Part shown: piece after piece, positions 21,646-32,464 of the stretch
Layout: each line of letters opens with the position of its first letter
How positions within the stretch are numbered: position 1 is the stretch's first letter
Assembly: GCF_029227915.1 (NCBI RefSeq)
Contig: NC_079885.1
Coordinates: 23,811,001 to 23,871,000, forward strand
DNA: 60,000 nucleotides
Origin: Hydractinia symbiolongicarpus
Taxonomy: Eukaryota; Cnidaria; Hydrozoa; Anthoathecata; Hydractiniidae
Reading direction: 5' to 3'
The notes under the pieces: model-generated
Seen by the model: the letters and a program-made list of their open reading frames with translations, nothing else
What the model was told of the DNA's origin: nothing
The model's database searches: none
Translations under genes and position numbers: made by a program

Positions 21646-21991
21646 TAACTAGAGTCCTGTCAATTGAGGTAAAAGGTAAGTTGTATGAGGCCTGTGTAAG
21701 AAGTTTTATGTTGTACGGTAGTGAGATAAGGGCAGTGAAGTAGGAAGATCTTGACCGTTTAGAACGGAATGATATGAGAATGGTTGGGTGATGTGTAACG
21801 CCAGTCTGAGAAACAGAAAGAGCTCAGATGAGCTAAGAAGCAGGCTAAGTCTCCGTAGAATTAAAGATGTTATCCAGATAAGAAGATTGAATTGGCTGGG
21901 GCACTTGGAAAGAATGGAGGAGGATAATTGGGTAAGAAATTGGGTAAGACCTTATCTGATTTATAGGCTCATTGTGAACTTTACCATGTAA
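21646..21991 (+). pseudogene. LINE 3' end, second tandem copy
   Basis: Exact repeat of 19645-19990: KGKLYEACVRSFMLYGSEI through IRRLNWLGHLERMEEDNW. Its RT core is absent because the duplicated unit starts inside the LINE. Confidence 0.85.
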
Positions 21992-22515
21992 TAGAATATT
22001 TTTAATGTAACCTTGGTCTAGGCGTTTTTTACAAAAACCTTGAGAAAACAAACATTCAAACAAAAATGCAGCAATAATGAAGTAAAACAATAAAAGTTGT
22101 ATTCACTTGTACATGTTAAAAATCTTAGAATGACACAAGAAAATAAATAGAAAGTCTAAAATTAGCGCCCATGCTTCATGCTACGTTCTCACAGAAATGT
22201 GTGAAACTACCATACTATCGTGAAAGCATCAAAATACTGGAGCATGTAGCGGCTTGGGGATGTAAATGATCAGGAGCCTGTTCTTCAAACTGATCTTAAA
22301 GATTTCATTGGGAAATAAGATGGGTAAACCTTGGTGTAAAACGAACAAACAGTAGCAGTTAAATTCTAGTACGAGAACTGATGTAGCGTTGCAGCCAAGT
22401 CCTTATCTTTTGATCAACAACCCTTATCTCATATAGGTGATACTTATCATAGCACATCCGTATTTCATTCTCAACAGAGAATGCTTCAACTATATAATGA
22501 GTGTGAGACATATTA

Positions 22516-22692
22516 AGAAGAACTACTTTGTTCATCACTAACATACTGCCAAGCAGTGAGCGGGATTCGATTCGCGGTCCCCATAACTGGGAGCCGTAGT
22601 CGAACCTACTGTGGTCCCCAGAACTGGGAGCAAGTCCTGGGGACCGCATCACTGGCTCCCAGTATGTTAGTGGTGAACAAAGTAGTTCTTCT
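22516..22692. mobile_element. 177-bp MITE, second tandem copy
   Basis: Identical to 20515-20691, including the flanking TTA. It was copied with the 2001-bp unit and is not a separate insertion. Confidence 0.85.
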
Positions 22693-22800
22693 TTATCCTT
22701 GTAAAAGGGAGATCTTGCTTTGCATAGAGATCTTGAGAGAGTTTAACCTCTACCACTTTAAATAAGAGTCATTAGACTAGTCGAATCACTACAGCTTGCT

Positions 22801-23591
22801 GTTTTGGTTATCTCATAATCACTTTATCTCGTTTATATCTAAACGTGATATCAGTTTCAGCTATTAGCACAGTACATTTATAAATACTGATCAGCATGAG
22901 CCTAGAAACATCTTTCGAAAAAGGACTCATTCCATTCATTATTGATTGTAGGGCAAGGTAAGGTAGTCTCACAAGACAGATTTGAGCATCTTTACAGCAA
23001 AGATTGCAAATGTTCTCAGGAGTAGGTGTCGTGTGATAGTCACATAGAATATCAAGACCAGCTTCTTTATCAGTACCACAAGGTGGCAAAAGTTCAAAAA
23101 TGAATGAGCTCTTAATGGCTGACTTCCTTAAATAAAATGTGTTGCAAAGACCTTTGTCTGATATATACAGGGAACATCTTATGAGTCAGGAAAGCACGAG
23201 TTATGATCCTGCCAATTATTTCAAGTTCTGTGCTCTCCGTAGTTGGCGAGGCAGCCATTCAGTGTCACCTTGAAATTTTGTGCCCATTTTATTGAAAAAA
23301 GACATCATGTGTTACTCCATCACCAACTCATGACTCTCCTTTAAATGTGATGCATATGTTTTTTGTATGTATGTCATAGTTAGAATAAATATTGATGAAA
23401 TCTTCATATATATTATCACGGTCCACTTCATGGTCAGTTTTCTGAGACAATTTGCTGTGTGCATCCTTTCTTATTTTTTCCAGTGTTTCATATTTATTTG
23501 AAAGAGAATGGTATCATCAAGATGGGGTATCAGTTTCAACTATATTATAAAATCAGGAAATAATTGTTGTATTAGGACTTACTAATTGTTG
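22801..23591 (-). pseudogene. HECT-family protein exons (tandem unit 2)
   Basis: Copy of 20800-21590 shifted by 2001 bases. Because it lies next to the upstream exons at 23690-24210, this is the copy that remains in register with the gene. The further 5' coding stretch LVRSLEAEPEQFFLLNFQQQ reads leftward from 23646. Confidence 0.6.
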
Positions 23592-23689
23592 TTGAAAATT
23601 GAGCAGGAAGAACTGCTCTGGTTCAGCTTCCAAGCTCCTAACCAAGTCGTACACTTACATGCCGGATTGTAATTGTGGGATGATCTTCA

Positions 23690-24210
23690 GAAAGGTTAGG
23701 CTCAGGTTCTACACGATTTTCTTTCTCGATCAGCAGGTCATGGGATCTTTTTGTCTCTGATTCTTCTTCGGTTTCCTTTGTTCCTTTAATTCGTTAATGA
23801 AGATCTTTCTTCAGTAGTTCCTATAAGGCTTGAATTCACAACCATGGACCCAAATGGTGGTATTGGTGTTGAATTTAATAAATTAGAAATTGTGTTGAAC
23901 CCAGTTGAAGGAAGATCAATTTCAAAGTCACTGTCCGATCATATATCTATCGAATTATATTTATTGTTGGTTACTATTGTCAGTCAAATCAGATGACAAG
24001 ACCTCGCATATACCTTTTATCCAAACGGAAATCATGAAATGCGTATATGAGAGAATTACTGTGAAGGGAACGTCTTCTGCAGGTTTTTTTTAATACGTCG
24101 GGTATTTCATCTCTTTTATAATTAGCTAAAATAAAGGTATAGCTTTCGAAACTTTTAAAAATGTCTGGTTTTCTGTTTGACCAGAACATATCCATACATT
24201 GTTTGAACAT
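23690..24210 (-). pseudogene. Probable upstream exons of the HECT-family gene
   Basis: Leftward from about 23795 an open stretch reads GTKETEEESETKRSHDLLIE then PNLSEDHPTITIRH and ends at a consensus donor (CAT|GTAAGT, 23662-23670). Further upstream, 24210-23989 is open (73 codons, FESYTFILANYKRDEIPDVL). The acidic, serine-rich linker and the location just 5' of HECT exons suggest one gene, but I found no start or complete intron set. Confidence 0.4.
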
Positions 24211-24439
24211 ATCACTTTTAGCAGAATCTTTAGCGTTACTTTTCTACTATCACCACCAGTGCTTGCTGTCGAAGTACTCCCCCTTGGTTGAAATAATCTA
24301 TAGTAATGGGTGCTCCCCTCATCTTTTTTCCATTGAGGTTGGTGCGAGAGAGGAGTCTTCCAGATCTGTTACGTGTTGCCAAAAAAATCTTGGTTTTCTC
24401 ACATAATCTGCATTCTTGACTGCACGCAAGCTGGGTGAC

Positions 24440-25660
24440 TTAAGCATGAAAGCCACCTTCTGCATTTGGATTGCCAGAGATTCACCGCATTGGTCCCAGG
24501 ATCTCTTGCACAGCAGTCCAGCACCATTTTCAACGCAGAAGAGTTGCCTCCCACATGCATTACATTCGCCTGGGAAGCCACGAAACAGTAACCCATCTCT
24601 GACCACCATTTCTAAGCCTAAACCATCAGTAAACGAAGGAAAAGACAGAAAGGTTCAGGTCGGCATAATAAATAAAGGTAATACGTGTTATGCAAACTCT
24701 ATCCTGCAAGTATTTACAGTCTTTCCGAGTCTCTGGTCTCAATTGTCATATGAATCCAACTTTTTATTACCACTTAGTGAAGTCCATTTCCTTAACTGTG
24801 TCCGCTCATTAAGCGTTCCAACTCACGAATCGACCCCTCAAATTTCCTACGGGCTTTGCAAAACAAAATGCAGGCATCTGTTAAAAAAGTTTCAAGACTC
24901 TTCTCTTCCCCTTCTTCCAGGTCTTCCACCACCTCCGCAGATCAAGAAAGCTTTCTCAGCCACATCTTTCAAATTTTCTGATTTTGCGAGTGTTTTTTAT
25001 ACACGTAGGAACGCCTCAGCTCCTAGGCTAAATGGCATATCTTACAAAGTGTACAAAAAATGTATGAAAATTTAATCCTTCTTGTTAAATGTATTTTAGT
25101 GTTGTTTAAAAAATTGTGTTGTGCCTCTTCAATGGCGTCATGCCAAAGAAGCCTATATTCCCAAATCCAAAACTCCTGTACCATCTAACCTACAAGATTT
25201 TCGAACTTATAGCCCTCCTAAATGTCAAAGGAAAATTATTTTTTTAGTATTTTTCCAAGGCGACTACAAACACATGTCATCCATAACAATAAGTTCATTA
25301 ACACGTCCGTTCAAAAGGGGTGCATGGCGAATGTCCCTGGCTGTTGGGAACACATGTCGTCAATCTGGACAGCTTTAAAAGATGCACGCTCTGCAAGAAC
25401 TGATCTTGCCACCATTTGGTTAGATATTGCAAGTGCGTATCCCTCAATACCGCACAGATTAATATTTTTTTGCTTTGGAAAGGTATGGTATATCTCCTAG
25501 TTGGATTGCCATTGTAAAGAATTACTATTCTGGGCTGTACAGCAAATCATTCTCCAAATCTGTTCCTAGCAATTGGCACCAGCTGCACCCTGTCTATCGT
25601 CTTGTTTTTATCAGGCATAAATGTTATTTTGGAGTACATGGTCTTCACATCCTTTAATTT
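24440..25660 (+). pseudogene. LINE with USP Cys box joined in frame to reverse transcriptase
   Basis: A single open frame (24416-25075) carries VQVGIINKGNTCYANSILQV, the catalytic Cys box of USP deubiquitinases (compare GLxNLGNTCYxNSxLQ), and, in the same frame, TRRNASAPRLNGISYKVYKK, the pre-RT segment of R2/NeSL-like LINEs. Between them most of the USP fold is missing. RT then continues through frame changes: LQWRHAKEAYIPKSKTPVPS, FINTSVQKGCMANVPGCWEH, ARTDLATIWLDIASAYPSIP (motif A with its Asp), then YGISPSWIAIVKNYYSGLYS. It ends before the YADD box. The shared frame is the main evidence that protease and RT belong to one polyprotein. Confidence 0.8.
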
Positions 25661-25882
25661 TCTTCATCAATGGGAATTTTTTCTATAAAGTAAAGTGCAA
25701 TTTACACTTTGAAGGAAACATTTGTCAAATTTGTGGTAACTTGAAGGAGAGACGTTGGATTCTGCAGTGCAGAAATACAGTACCAAAAAGTTAAGCCCAT
25801 TTTAAGCTGATACAATCATGTTCATAGTTTCTTGGCAAATGACAGTGTTTTGGCCATTTGTTAAATCATAATGAGTGGGTTT

Positions 25883-28357
25883 CTACGATGTGCGCATTAT
25901 GGAACTATTAACGCGACAGTCCTTTCTGTACCAAGCAAAGTGCTTATCCTTGGTTTGTCCCATGTGGTTTGTTATCCATGTCAGCTCCGCGTTGTTCACA
26001 TCTAACAGTTGCGAAAGGGTTGAAACATAATTTCTAGTACAGGTAGGCGTTATTAACTCCGGGTTTTGCAAGCCGTTAACCTTTTTGTTACTGCTTGTAA
26101 CGTATCCCATTCTTATTGGCTGATCACCACTTGTGGCCAGCACATAGCCATTTCCATCTTTAATTCATGCCAGCTCTCTGTGTTTAACCAACTCGTCAAC
26201 ACCTTTGACCACGTCGGGAGTAAATAGTACTGGAACTAACGCACATTTGCCATTTTTTCTTTCTTTTACCCTCAAAGTAACACACCAGTAATCGCTCGGC
26301 AAGTTTAATCTTAATGGGATCTATTAGGTGAATGATATCTTTGGTTTTTTTCCAACTACCATCTTTGATACCATTCTAATCATCAAACCTCACTTTGGAC
26401 GTTTCCCCACCTCGCCTAGCATTGTCCGTAACTGACTAGTCAAGCATAACCTGTTCTGTTGCTTTGAAATTTTTTAACTAGGTTGTTAATGCCGTTGATG
26501 CAGTAATTCCTGAGCTTTAATATATCATCAGATAGTGGCAGTTCTTCAGGCTTATTTCTGTTTTTATTAGAGTTAACAGCCCTTGCATTGTTTGCATAGT
26601 GCTGCCAATCACTAGCACAGAGTTCCAGAAACCGCCAGAACACTTTGACCTCGCTCATTTGGTAGGAAAATGCCACGAGGACCTTTGTAACCTAAAATAA
26701 AAAACTACTACTTTGTAGGCTAGTGTAATTTTTGCCTCTATAACGCCACAAAAAATTACTAAAATGCTAGGAACACTTAGGAAGCTTTTTGCTTTTTAAA
26801 TTTCATGTTTAAAGCGGAAAATTAATTTCATATCACAACGTATCGGAGATAAAAATAGTTTAAATTTATGTAGCCATGGGACACGAGACAATATTTTCAG
26901 GCGATAGTAACAAATTCAATTTGGTAAAAATTTGTTGCGACGCCACACATCTGTGCTACAGGTAACATTTCTATCAGAAGAAGGAAAATATTTGGCATAA
27001 TTGCTGCATTCTAATTGGCTGTAAACCAAAATGTTGGCTTGGACTTGTTGCTGAAAGTGGGGACACGAAGAATTTTTTTAGTAACAACATTTTTTTGTTA
27101 TCAGAAAGAAGATACAAAATCAAATAGGTTTGATTTTTTATTTTGTTACTGGTAACAAAAAAATGTTGTTACTACAGAAATTTAATCACACAAGTTAAAG
27201 TTTTTAGGCGATGGTAATTAACAAAATTTGTTACTATTGCCTGAACACAACTTAGGATACGCTTGGACTTGTCGCGAATAATTTAAAAAAAAACATACCG
27301 GATAATCCCATTACAGTTTTCCACACATCGTAATTCTCGGGCCTTACCAATGCATCGGATCTGGCATTCGGAGATGCTTCCAGCACGGAACCTAATTAAA
27401 ACTCTTGCCATCAACGACAACCCATATGTTATATCTTGGTACCTATCCTTCTCCTTGCACTGGGTCATACATTTCCATATAAAAATAGAAGCATGTCATT
27501 ACCAATGATAAGCTGCAGGTCTTTATTTTTATGGCGGTTAACTTTGTTTTCAGCTTTATTTTCACCCTGGAATCAAAAAAAAAAAAAAAATTTTTACAAA
27601 AAAAATTGTCAAGTGGTATGTCACGGCCATTTTCACATATTTTTCAAGTTTTTTGATATATTAGTGATTTTCTTTATTGAAGCTCCTTCTTTGAGTTTCG
27701 CACGTTGTAAATAGTACAATTATTCTGCGCTCTTTGCCTTAAACACCCATTGACGCCTCTGGGCGTTAATGTTGTTTGTGAGGTTTAGTGCCTTGTGAAA
27801 TGAATAATTATGATTCAAAAAATCCACGAAATAAACAATACAACTGATAAAAAAAAGCGGATCATGTTTTTCAAATTCAGTTTAATTCACGCTTCAGTTA
27901 ATGGATTATGGTGAAGTATTAAAATTTGATTTAAAGTATCAAAAGAAGACCTAACTTGGATATTTTTAATTCTCTGCGAAAGATATACCCCAAACAATGA
28001 GTCTTAGGCATATTGCAGACATCATTTGTACCAACTTTTATGACTTATCACCCCAACAAAAGATAGGTTACGGCAGTATGGCATGACTCCCAACCCTCCC
28101 CCCTCCCCCCACCAACCTCATCACCATCTGCATTATCTTTTAAAATCGAGTCTGTTAGAACTGGCGTTCAATCGAGGATCGAGTAACATGAGGAGGCAGT
28201 ACTTTTGTATTGACACCCTAAAATATTGACATTTCTTTTTTTATTAAATTAAGTTCTAACATACCTTGAACAAAACAGAAAAGTTTCGAGGAACCTTCCC
28301 TTTAACCATTACTTCAATAGGATTATTAAATTCAGCCGTTGTTGCCATTCCACAATC
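25883..28357 (-). pseudogene. Tyrosine-recombinase-like gene, multi-exon, paralogue A
   Basis: Exons on the minus strand: 28357-28265 (CTCTAG|GATTGT to CAAG|GTATGT; reads MATTAEFNNPIEVMVKGKV), 27566-27299 (RYQDITYGLSLMARVLIRF, then in a second frame RSDALVRPENYDV), 26691-about 26380 (VAFSYQMSEVKVFWRFLE ... NKPEELPLSDDILKLRNYC), and 26380-25883. The last part carries RRGGETSKV, KIKLAERLLVCYFEGKRKKK, CTRNYVSTLSQLLDVNNAEL and TNHMGQTKDKHFAWYRK, the R ... H/Q ... Y pattern of phage-integrase-fold enzymes; the usual His of HMGH is Gln here. Several frame breaks are present. It is homologous to the gene at 42390-47017. Whether the family is mobile or domesticated is unclear. Confidence 0.65.
26898..27243. 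mobile_element. Fold-back MITE inside an intron
   Basis: Outer inverted ends CAGGCGATAGTAACAAATT / AATTTGTTACTATTGCCTG bound the element, and an inner inverted pair AGTAACAACATTTTTTTGTT / AACAAAAAAATGTTGTTACT lies at 27079-27173. No coding. It is between exons 27299 and 26691 of the recombinase gene. Confidence 0.7.
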
Positions 28358-28782
28358 CTAGAGAATACCTTAAATTTGCATAAATGTTCGAATTAGGTAC
28401 CCTCTTTTCTCACAAAATTGTGAAAAACCATTAAGGGCTATATGACCAGAGGTTTTGTTTCCAATAGACTAGATATAATTACATGATTTAAAAGTTTTGA
28501 TGCAAACAAATTTGTTTATTGCAAACTTTTCCTAGCGAATCTGCAATCAAATAATGTAAAAGGCTTGCTCAAAGGGAAACGTGCTTCCCAATTATTGTTG
28601 TTAATCTTCCATCTTTTTTGCTGTGTCATCCGTAATAAATCAAGTGCTACAGAAGTACATGATGTAACCACTGACGTAATAATTCACTTATTGCAAATCC
28701 TGGTTACCATATCGGAATAAAGAATTCGGCGGCGATCTTTTTCGACTGTTTTCTTTAATTGATTTTTTTTGTTTTAATTGGT
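28358..28782. other. Gap upstream of the recombinase gene
   Basis: No reading frame seen. It ends at the left 18-bp inverted repeat of the next element. Confidence 0.4.
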
Positions 28783-30210
28783 CTCGGCGACGTTAAGGCG
28801 CATTCTGAATGCCGCGGTATTTTTAACTCGCCTGCTACATTTTTACACTATGGCGAGTAATGTTGTTACGCGCTATCTGGTCCGCGTTTTTCAACTAAAA
28901 TAGTCATGTTGCGCGGCCTCGTGGCATTTTTGAATTTGATATAAAGCTTTGCCCTGACAGTCATCATTGTTGATTGTTGGTTCACATTTAAAGATTTAAA
29001 GAGGGGAAAAGAGTTATACAAACAAATAAATGGTAAGTCAGTTCTTTATTAATATTATTGATAAATAAACTTTTGGAATATTACAGTTTTATTGAGTATA
29101 TAGCTACCTAGCTAGCAAAATGATTTTTATTTGCTGATATTGGCTTTTCCTCATTGTGAAGATTTTTGTTCTAAGAGAGCATATCATTTGGATATTTCTC
29201 CAGTTCAATCATCACAGCTTGCTGTCTTGTTATCTCAAAATCATCTATCCAATAGAATGGTATCACGGTCCCTGTTATAAAAATACTACACAATAATATT
29301 AAGCAAAGAAACGCATTTTATATTTTTTATAAATAATAGAACTATTGCTGTTTTCTTCATTAATGTAAATACTTCAGCCATAGCAATCTAAAAATTAGGG
29401 CGACGTCAATTTTAATTTCACCATCATTTCATGGCAGTTGATTAGTTGATTGAAAGGACGTTCTGTTCTATGTAACCAGAGCACAAATAACATAATCTTT
29501 TTTATATATCAAATCAAAAAACAAAGTATAAAGTCAAAACGCAAAATATCGATAGCACATTGGGTAAAATATAGAACCTACCTGTTGAATGTCTCTGTAT
29601 TCTTTGGGAAAGTTCCTCAAATGATTTATCTTTGCTCACTGCATTTTGGCCTGCACCTAATTTTATTGCGGCTTGCATTCTGATCAGGGCATTACATATG
29701 ATGTTTTCTGGATGGTTATTTGATGTAAGTTTAGTTACGGTCTTGATGGGATTAAAACTAGCCTCTTCTTTTTCAGTGTTGGCTGTACGACCAGAAACAA
29801 GACGTAGCTGTGTGCCAGAATTTCTGATAATTAAATGGTAATACACACCAAAAAATTTCCTCTGTGTCAGTGATGTTAATTTACCACGGATATGGAGTTT
29901 TATCAACATGGCGTGGTGGTGTGTTGCAATTATCAAATGCAGAATACTTGGCATACTTCTTCTATTTGCTGGCAAGTACAATATTTCCTGGATCTTTGAA
30001 AGTGAGATCAGCAGTTTCAATGCAAAGTGGCCTAATAACAAGAAAAGACTAGTTTATACATTGGTGTAAGTTATATTTGTTATGTTTATTTTGGTCCCAT
30101 ATTCAGGTGCAACTAAATCTTCAGATAATATTACTGTAGCCCTAATTTAGAAATATCGTAAATATTTACCTTCTAAATTTTTTAACCGACCCCGCCTTAA
30201 CGTCGCCGAG
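28783..30210. mobile_element. 1.43-kb segment bounded by an 18-bp perfect inverted repeat
   Basis: CTCGGCGACGTTAAGGCG lies at 28783-28800 and its exact inverse at 30193-30210. The repeat is GC-rich in an AT-rich setting. No clear target duplication flanks it (TTGGT against GTGCC). It encloses a spliced gene on the minus strand. I cannot assign it to a known superfamily. Confidence 0.6.
29171..30031 (-). CDS. Spliced gene of unknown function inside the 1.43-kb segment
   Basis: Exon 30031-29582 starts after TTGTTATTAG and ends at ACAG|GTAGGT; exon 29271-29171 starts after TTATAACAG and ends with a TAG. The junction keeps frame (HSTG joined to TVIPFYWIDDFEITRQQAV), which supports a real intron of 310 bases. 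A further donor (AGAAG|GTAAAT at 30169) points to another exon upstream. The protein has HLIIATHHHAMLIKLHIRGK, SLTQRKFFGVYYHLIIRN, LRLVSGRTANTEKEEASFN and KLTSNNHPENIICNALIRMQ. I have a sense that similar proteins are repeated in cnidarian genomes, but I know no function. The 3' part recurs as decayed copies near 48605-48800 and 20790-20830. Confidence 0.65.
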
Positions 30211-31030
30211 GTGCCTAGCCGACCCTGATAACCCTGAAAGGCTCTGGATTTATTTAGGTGGCCCTAAAAACCCTAAATATAATAAAAATTAGACAAAATA
30301 ACCTGAAAACCCTTCTTTCTTTGAAAAACCATATTTCTTTTTCAGTTTGCAATAATGTTTGATGTGACAAAGTTCAAGGAAAGTAATATAACCTCATGTA
30401 GAAACTTTGTTCTATGAGTTATATTTATAATCAGTGGAAATATTACATTCATAATATTCATATAAAATTATATTCAGTGGAAATAATATAACATCATGAT
30501 GTAGCTCTGTTCTTGAAATCTGGAATTGAGGTCAAGGGAAACATATTCTTTTACAGTCACTTATATGCTAACATGAAGCTTTTTCAGATTGCTACATTTT
30601 CAAGTAGTTACTCATAAAACAACTATTTTTTTAACTTTGTTAAGTTTAACCAATTTTTGATTTTTATATATATTATATGAAATATTAATGCTGCTGATGG
30701 TGACCAAACTCATGCAGTGAAAGCTTTTTGATTTACTTTAAAAGAGAAAGAATTTACACAGAAGAGCTGAAAAATTGCTTTAAGGCTGCTTTCCATTGCT
30801 GCGTTTTTCGCCGCAGCTTCCGGCGTTTGAGCATGCGCATTGTAAAATATTTCTGGCCGCAGCGCCTAAAATTCTGTAAGCCAGAAAGTTGAGAAGTAGT
30901 CGACTTTTTTGCCGGGAGCTGTGAGTGCTGTCCTTAATAACCAATGAAATTCTTTCAAATTTGCTGCGTTTACAAAATTTCGATAACTCATGATTCAGCA
31001 AAATTCCTTAGCTAAAAATTGTAAACAAGA
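30211..31030. other. Gene-free stretch
   Basis: AT-rich to 30778, then a GC-rich patch (GGCTGCTTTCCATTGCTGCG onward to about 30870) that resembles a transposon end. I found no matching partner end. The patch precedes a MADF fragment. Confidence 0.4.
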
Positions 31031-31480
31031 TGGCAGGAAACCAGCAGCTAGACGCGTGCACAAGGTTTATGCACAGCTGATCCTGCAGTAACAAAAAAAA
31101 AACAAGCACAGCAGAGTGTAGTTAGTGCAACAGACCATGGGAATATGATGATGATGGTGGAATGAATGATTACATTCAAGAGTCCATGGAAATTGCTCAT
31201 ACATTAGGAGAGCAGGCAAGACAGCATGATAAACAACAACAGCAAAATTCACTTGTAGTTTCTGATGCTTCTAGTATTTGAGTTGAAAATTATGACACGA
31301 TGGATGATGAGTGTTTCGTAGAAGCTGTGAAGAAGTATAGATGTTTATGGGACACATCATGTCTAATTAAATTGAGAGGGTTAATACTTATGCATGGTCA
31401 TGTTTGGGTGCAAAGAATAGGCATAAGTTAAACATTAAAAATTCAGGCAAATTGAAAAAAAATGCTTTTTATCCTCTTTT
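31030..31480 (+). pseudogene. MADF/Myb-type DNA-binding protein fragment
   Basis: Frames on + give MAGNQQLD at 31030, an acidic and Gln-rich part (GGMNDYIQESMEIAHTLGEQ, QARQHDKQQQQNSL), a stop at about 31280, then MDDECFVEAVKKYRCLWDTS and, one frame over, YIERVNTYAWSCLGAK. Acidic-aromatic spacing of this kind matches the MADF domain that accompanies Harbinger-type transposases. It is too short and broken to say more. On the opposite strand 31492-31970 is open in two overlapping frames (WIWSEVRQKFKPSDVEWERC); I could not decide whether that is coding. Confidence 0.45.
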
Positions 31481-31989
31481 AATGTATACATTTACATTTT
31501 TTTCAATTTTCGCCGTAAATTTTTTAATTTAATTTGCACCCGTTCGATGCACCTTTCCCACTCAACATCTGAGGGCTTGAACTTTTGCCTGACCTCACTC
31601 CAAATCCACTGGGTTTTTACAGGGTCCAATTGTCTGCACCCTCTCTTGCCGGTCAAATTGGATTCTTTAAGACATCCAGGGGAAATAAAGCAAGGATCAT
31701 TTTGTATGTGCAGTCGCAAATCTTGGTAGCATTCCATGCTGCACTAAGTACGGCATTGTTAGTGTCATTACATCCAGGCATTGTGTGAAAATTTGATGAA
31801 TTTAACTGGCAAGTTGGTGGATCATTTGGCAGGGGTGAAAGCGGTGGTAGTAGATCGAATTGTGGTACTGAGGCAGAAGTTGTTTCAAATGATGGTACTG
31901 TTGTGTTGGTGGGGGGATGTTGCTGTTCTGATACATATTGGAATAATCTTGGAATAATGCTGGTGTTCACGAAGTCAATGAGTTGGTCC

Positions 31990-32464
31990 AGTTAAAAATT
32001 GATGTGGATTAAATTGGCTTGCACGATGGTCAGTTGTGTGCTCAAATCTTTGTTGGTTGTGGTGGCAGTGATTTTGGTGGCTGAATCATTGGTGGAGATA
32101 ATACACATCGCCCACCAATTCGTATATCGGAATCTTATAATGCTGCGACGGCGAGCGGAATAGTAGTGTCATCTGCATCAAAATAAACTAAGGCATATTT
32201 TGGCATTCTATTTTTCAAACTTCTTACGGCGCAGTCTAGACAAAACATCCTTGAAGATATCGCAATAGCCTCCCTGGGAGCTGCAGAGCGGGGCTTTTTC
32301 GGCGTGGAACCCCTTGCAGTGCGGGGTGGTTTATACGCTATTACAGTTTTGGCAACAACCTAGCATAATCGATGTCGTATTTAAACAATAAATAAATCCA
32401 CAGTTTAATGTTCTGTTAACCCGTTCGATTACTATAACTCTGCAGGCCACGCAATCACATGATT
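31990..32464. other. Gene-free stretch
   Basis: Mixed sequence with a GC-rich patch at 32225-32340. No frame or terminal repeat assigned. Confidence 0.35.

Larger units (their letters stand above)
19645..23646. repeat. Tandem duplication of a 2001-bp unit
   Basis: Unit 1 is 19645-21645 and unit 2 is 21646-23646. By eye they are identical except for G at 21164 against A at 23165. The junction reads CCAAG|TAACTAG. Each unit carries a LINE 3' end on +, a 177-bp MITE, and HECT-family exons on -. Such identity means either a very recent duplication or an assembly artefact. Confidence 0.95.

Noticed and set aside
24319-24609. Minus-strand frame with CNACGRQLFC
   Set aside because: It lies antisense to the LINE segment just before the USP box and shares no domain; it may be a shadow, although a cysteine pair is visible.
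31492-31970. Two overlapping minus frames near the MADF fragment
   Set aside because: They are open for 81 and 105 codons but have no recognisable motif, and the + strand is also open; coding could not be decided.
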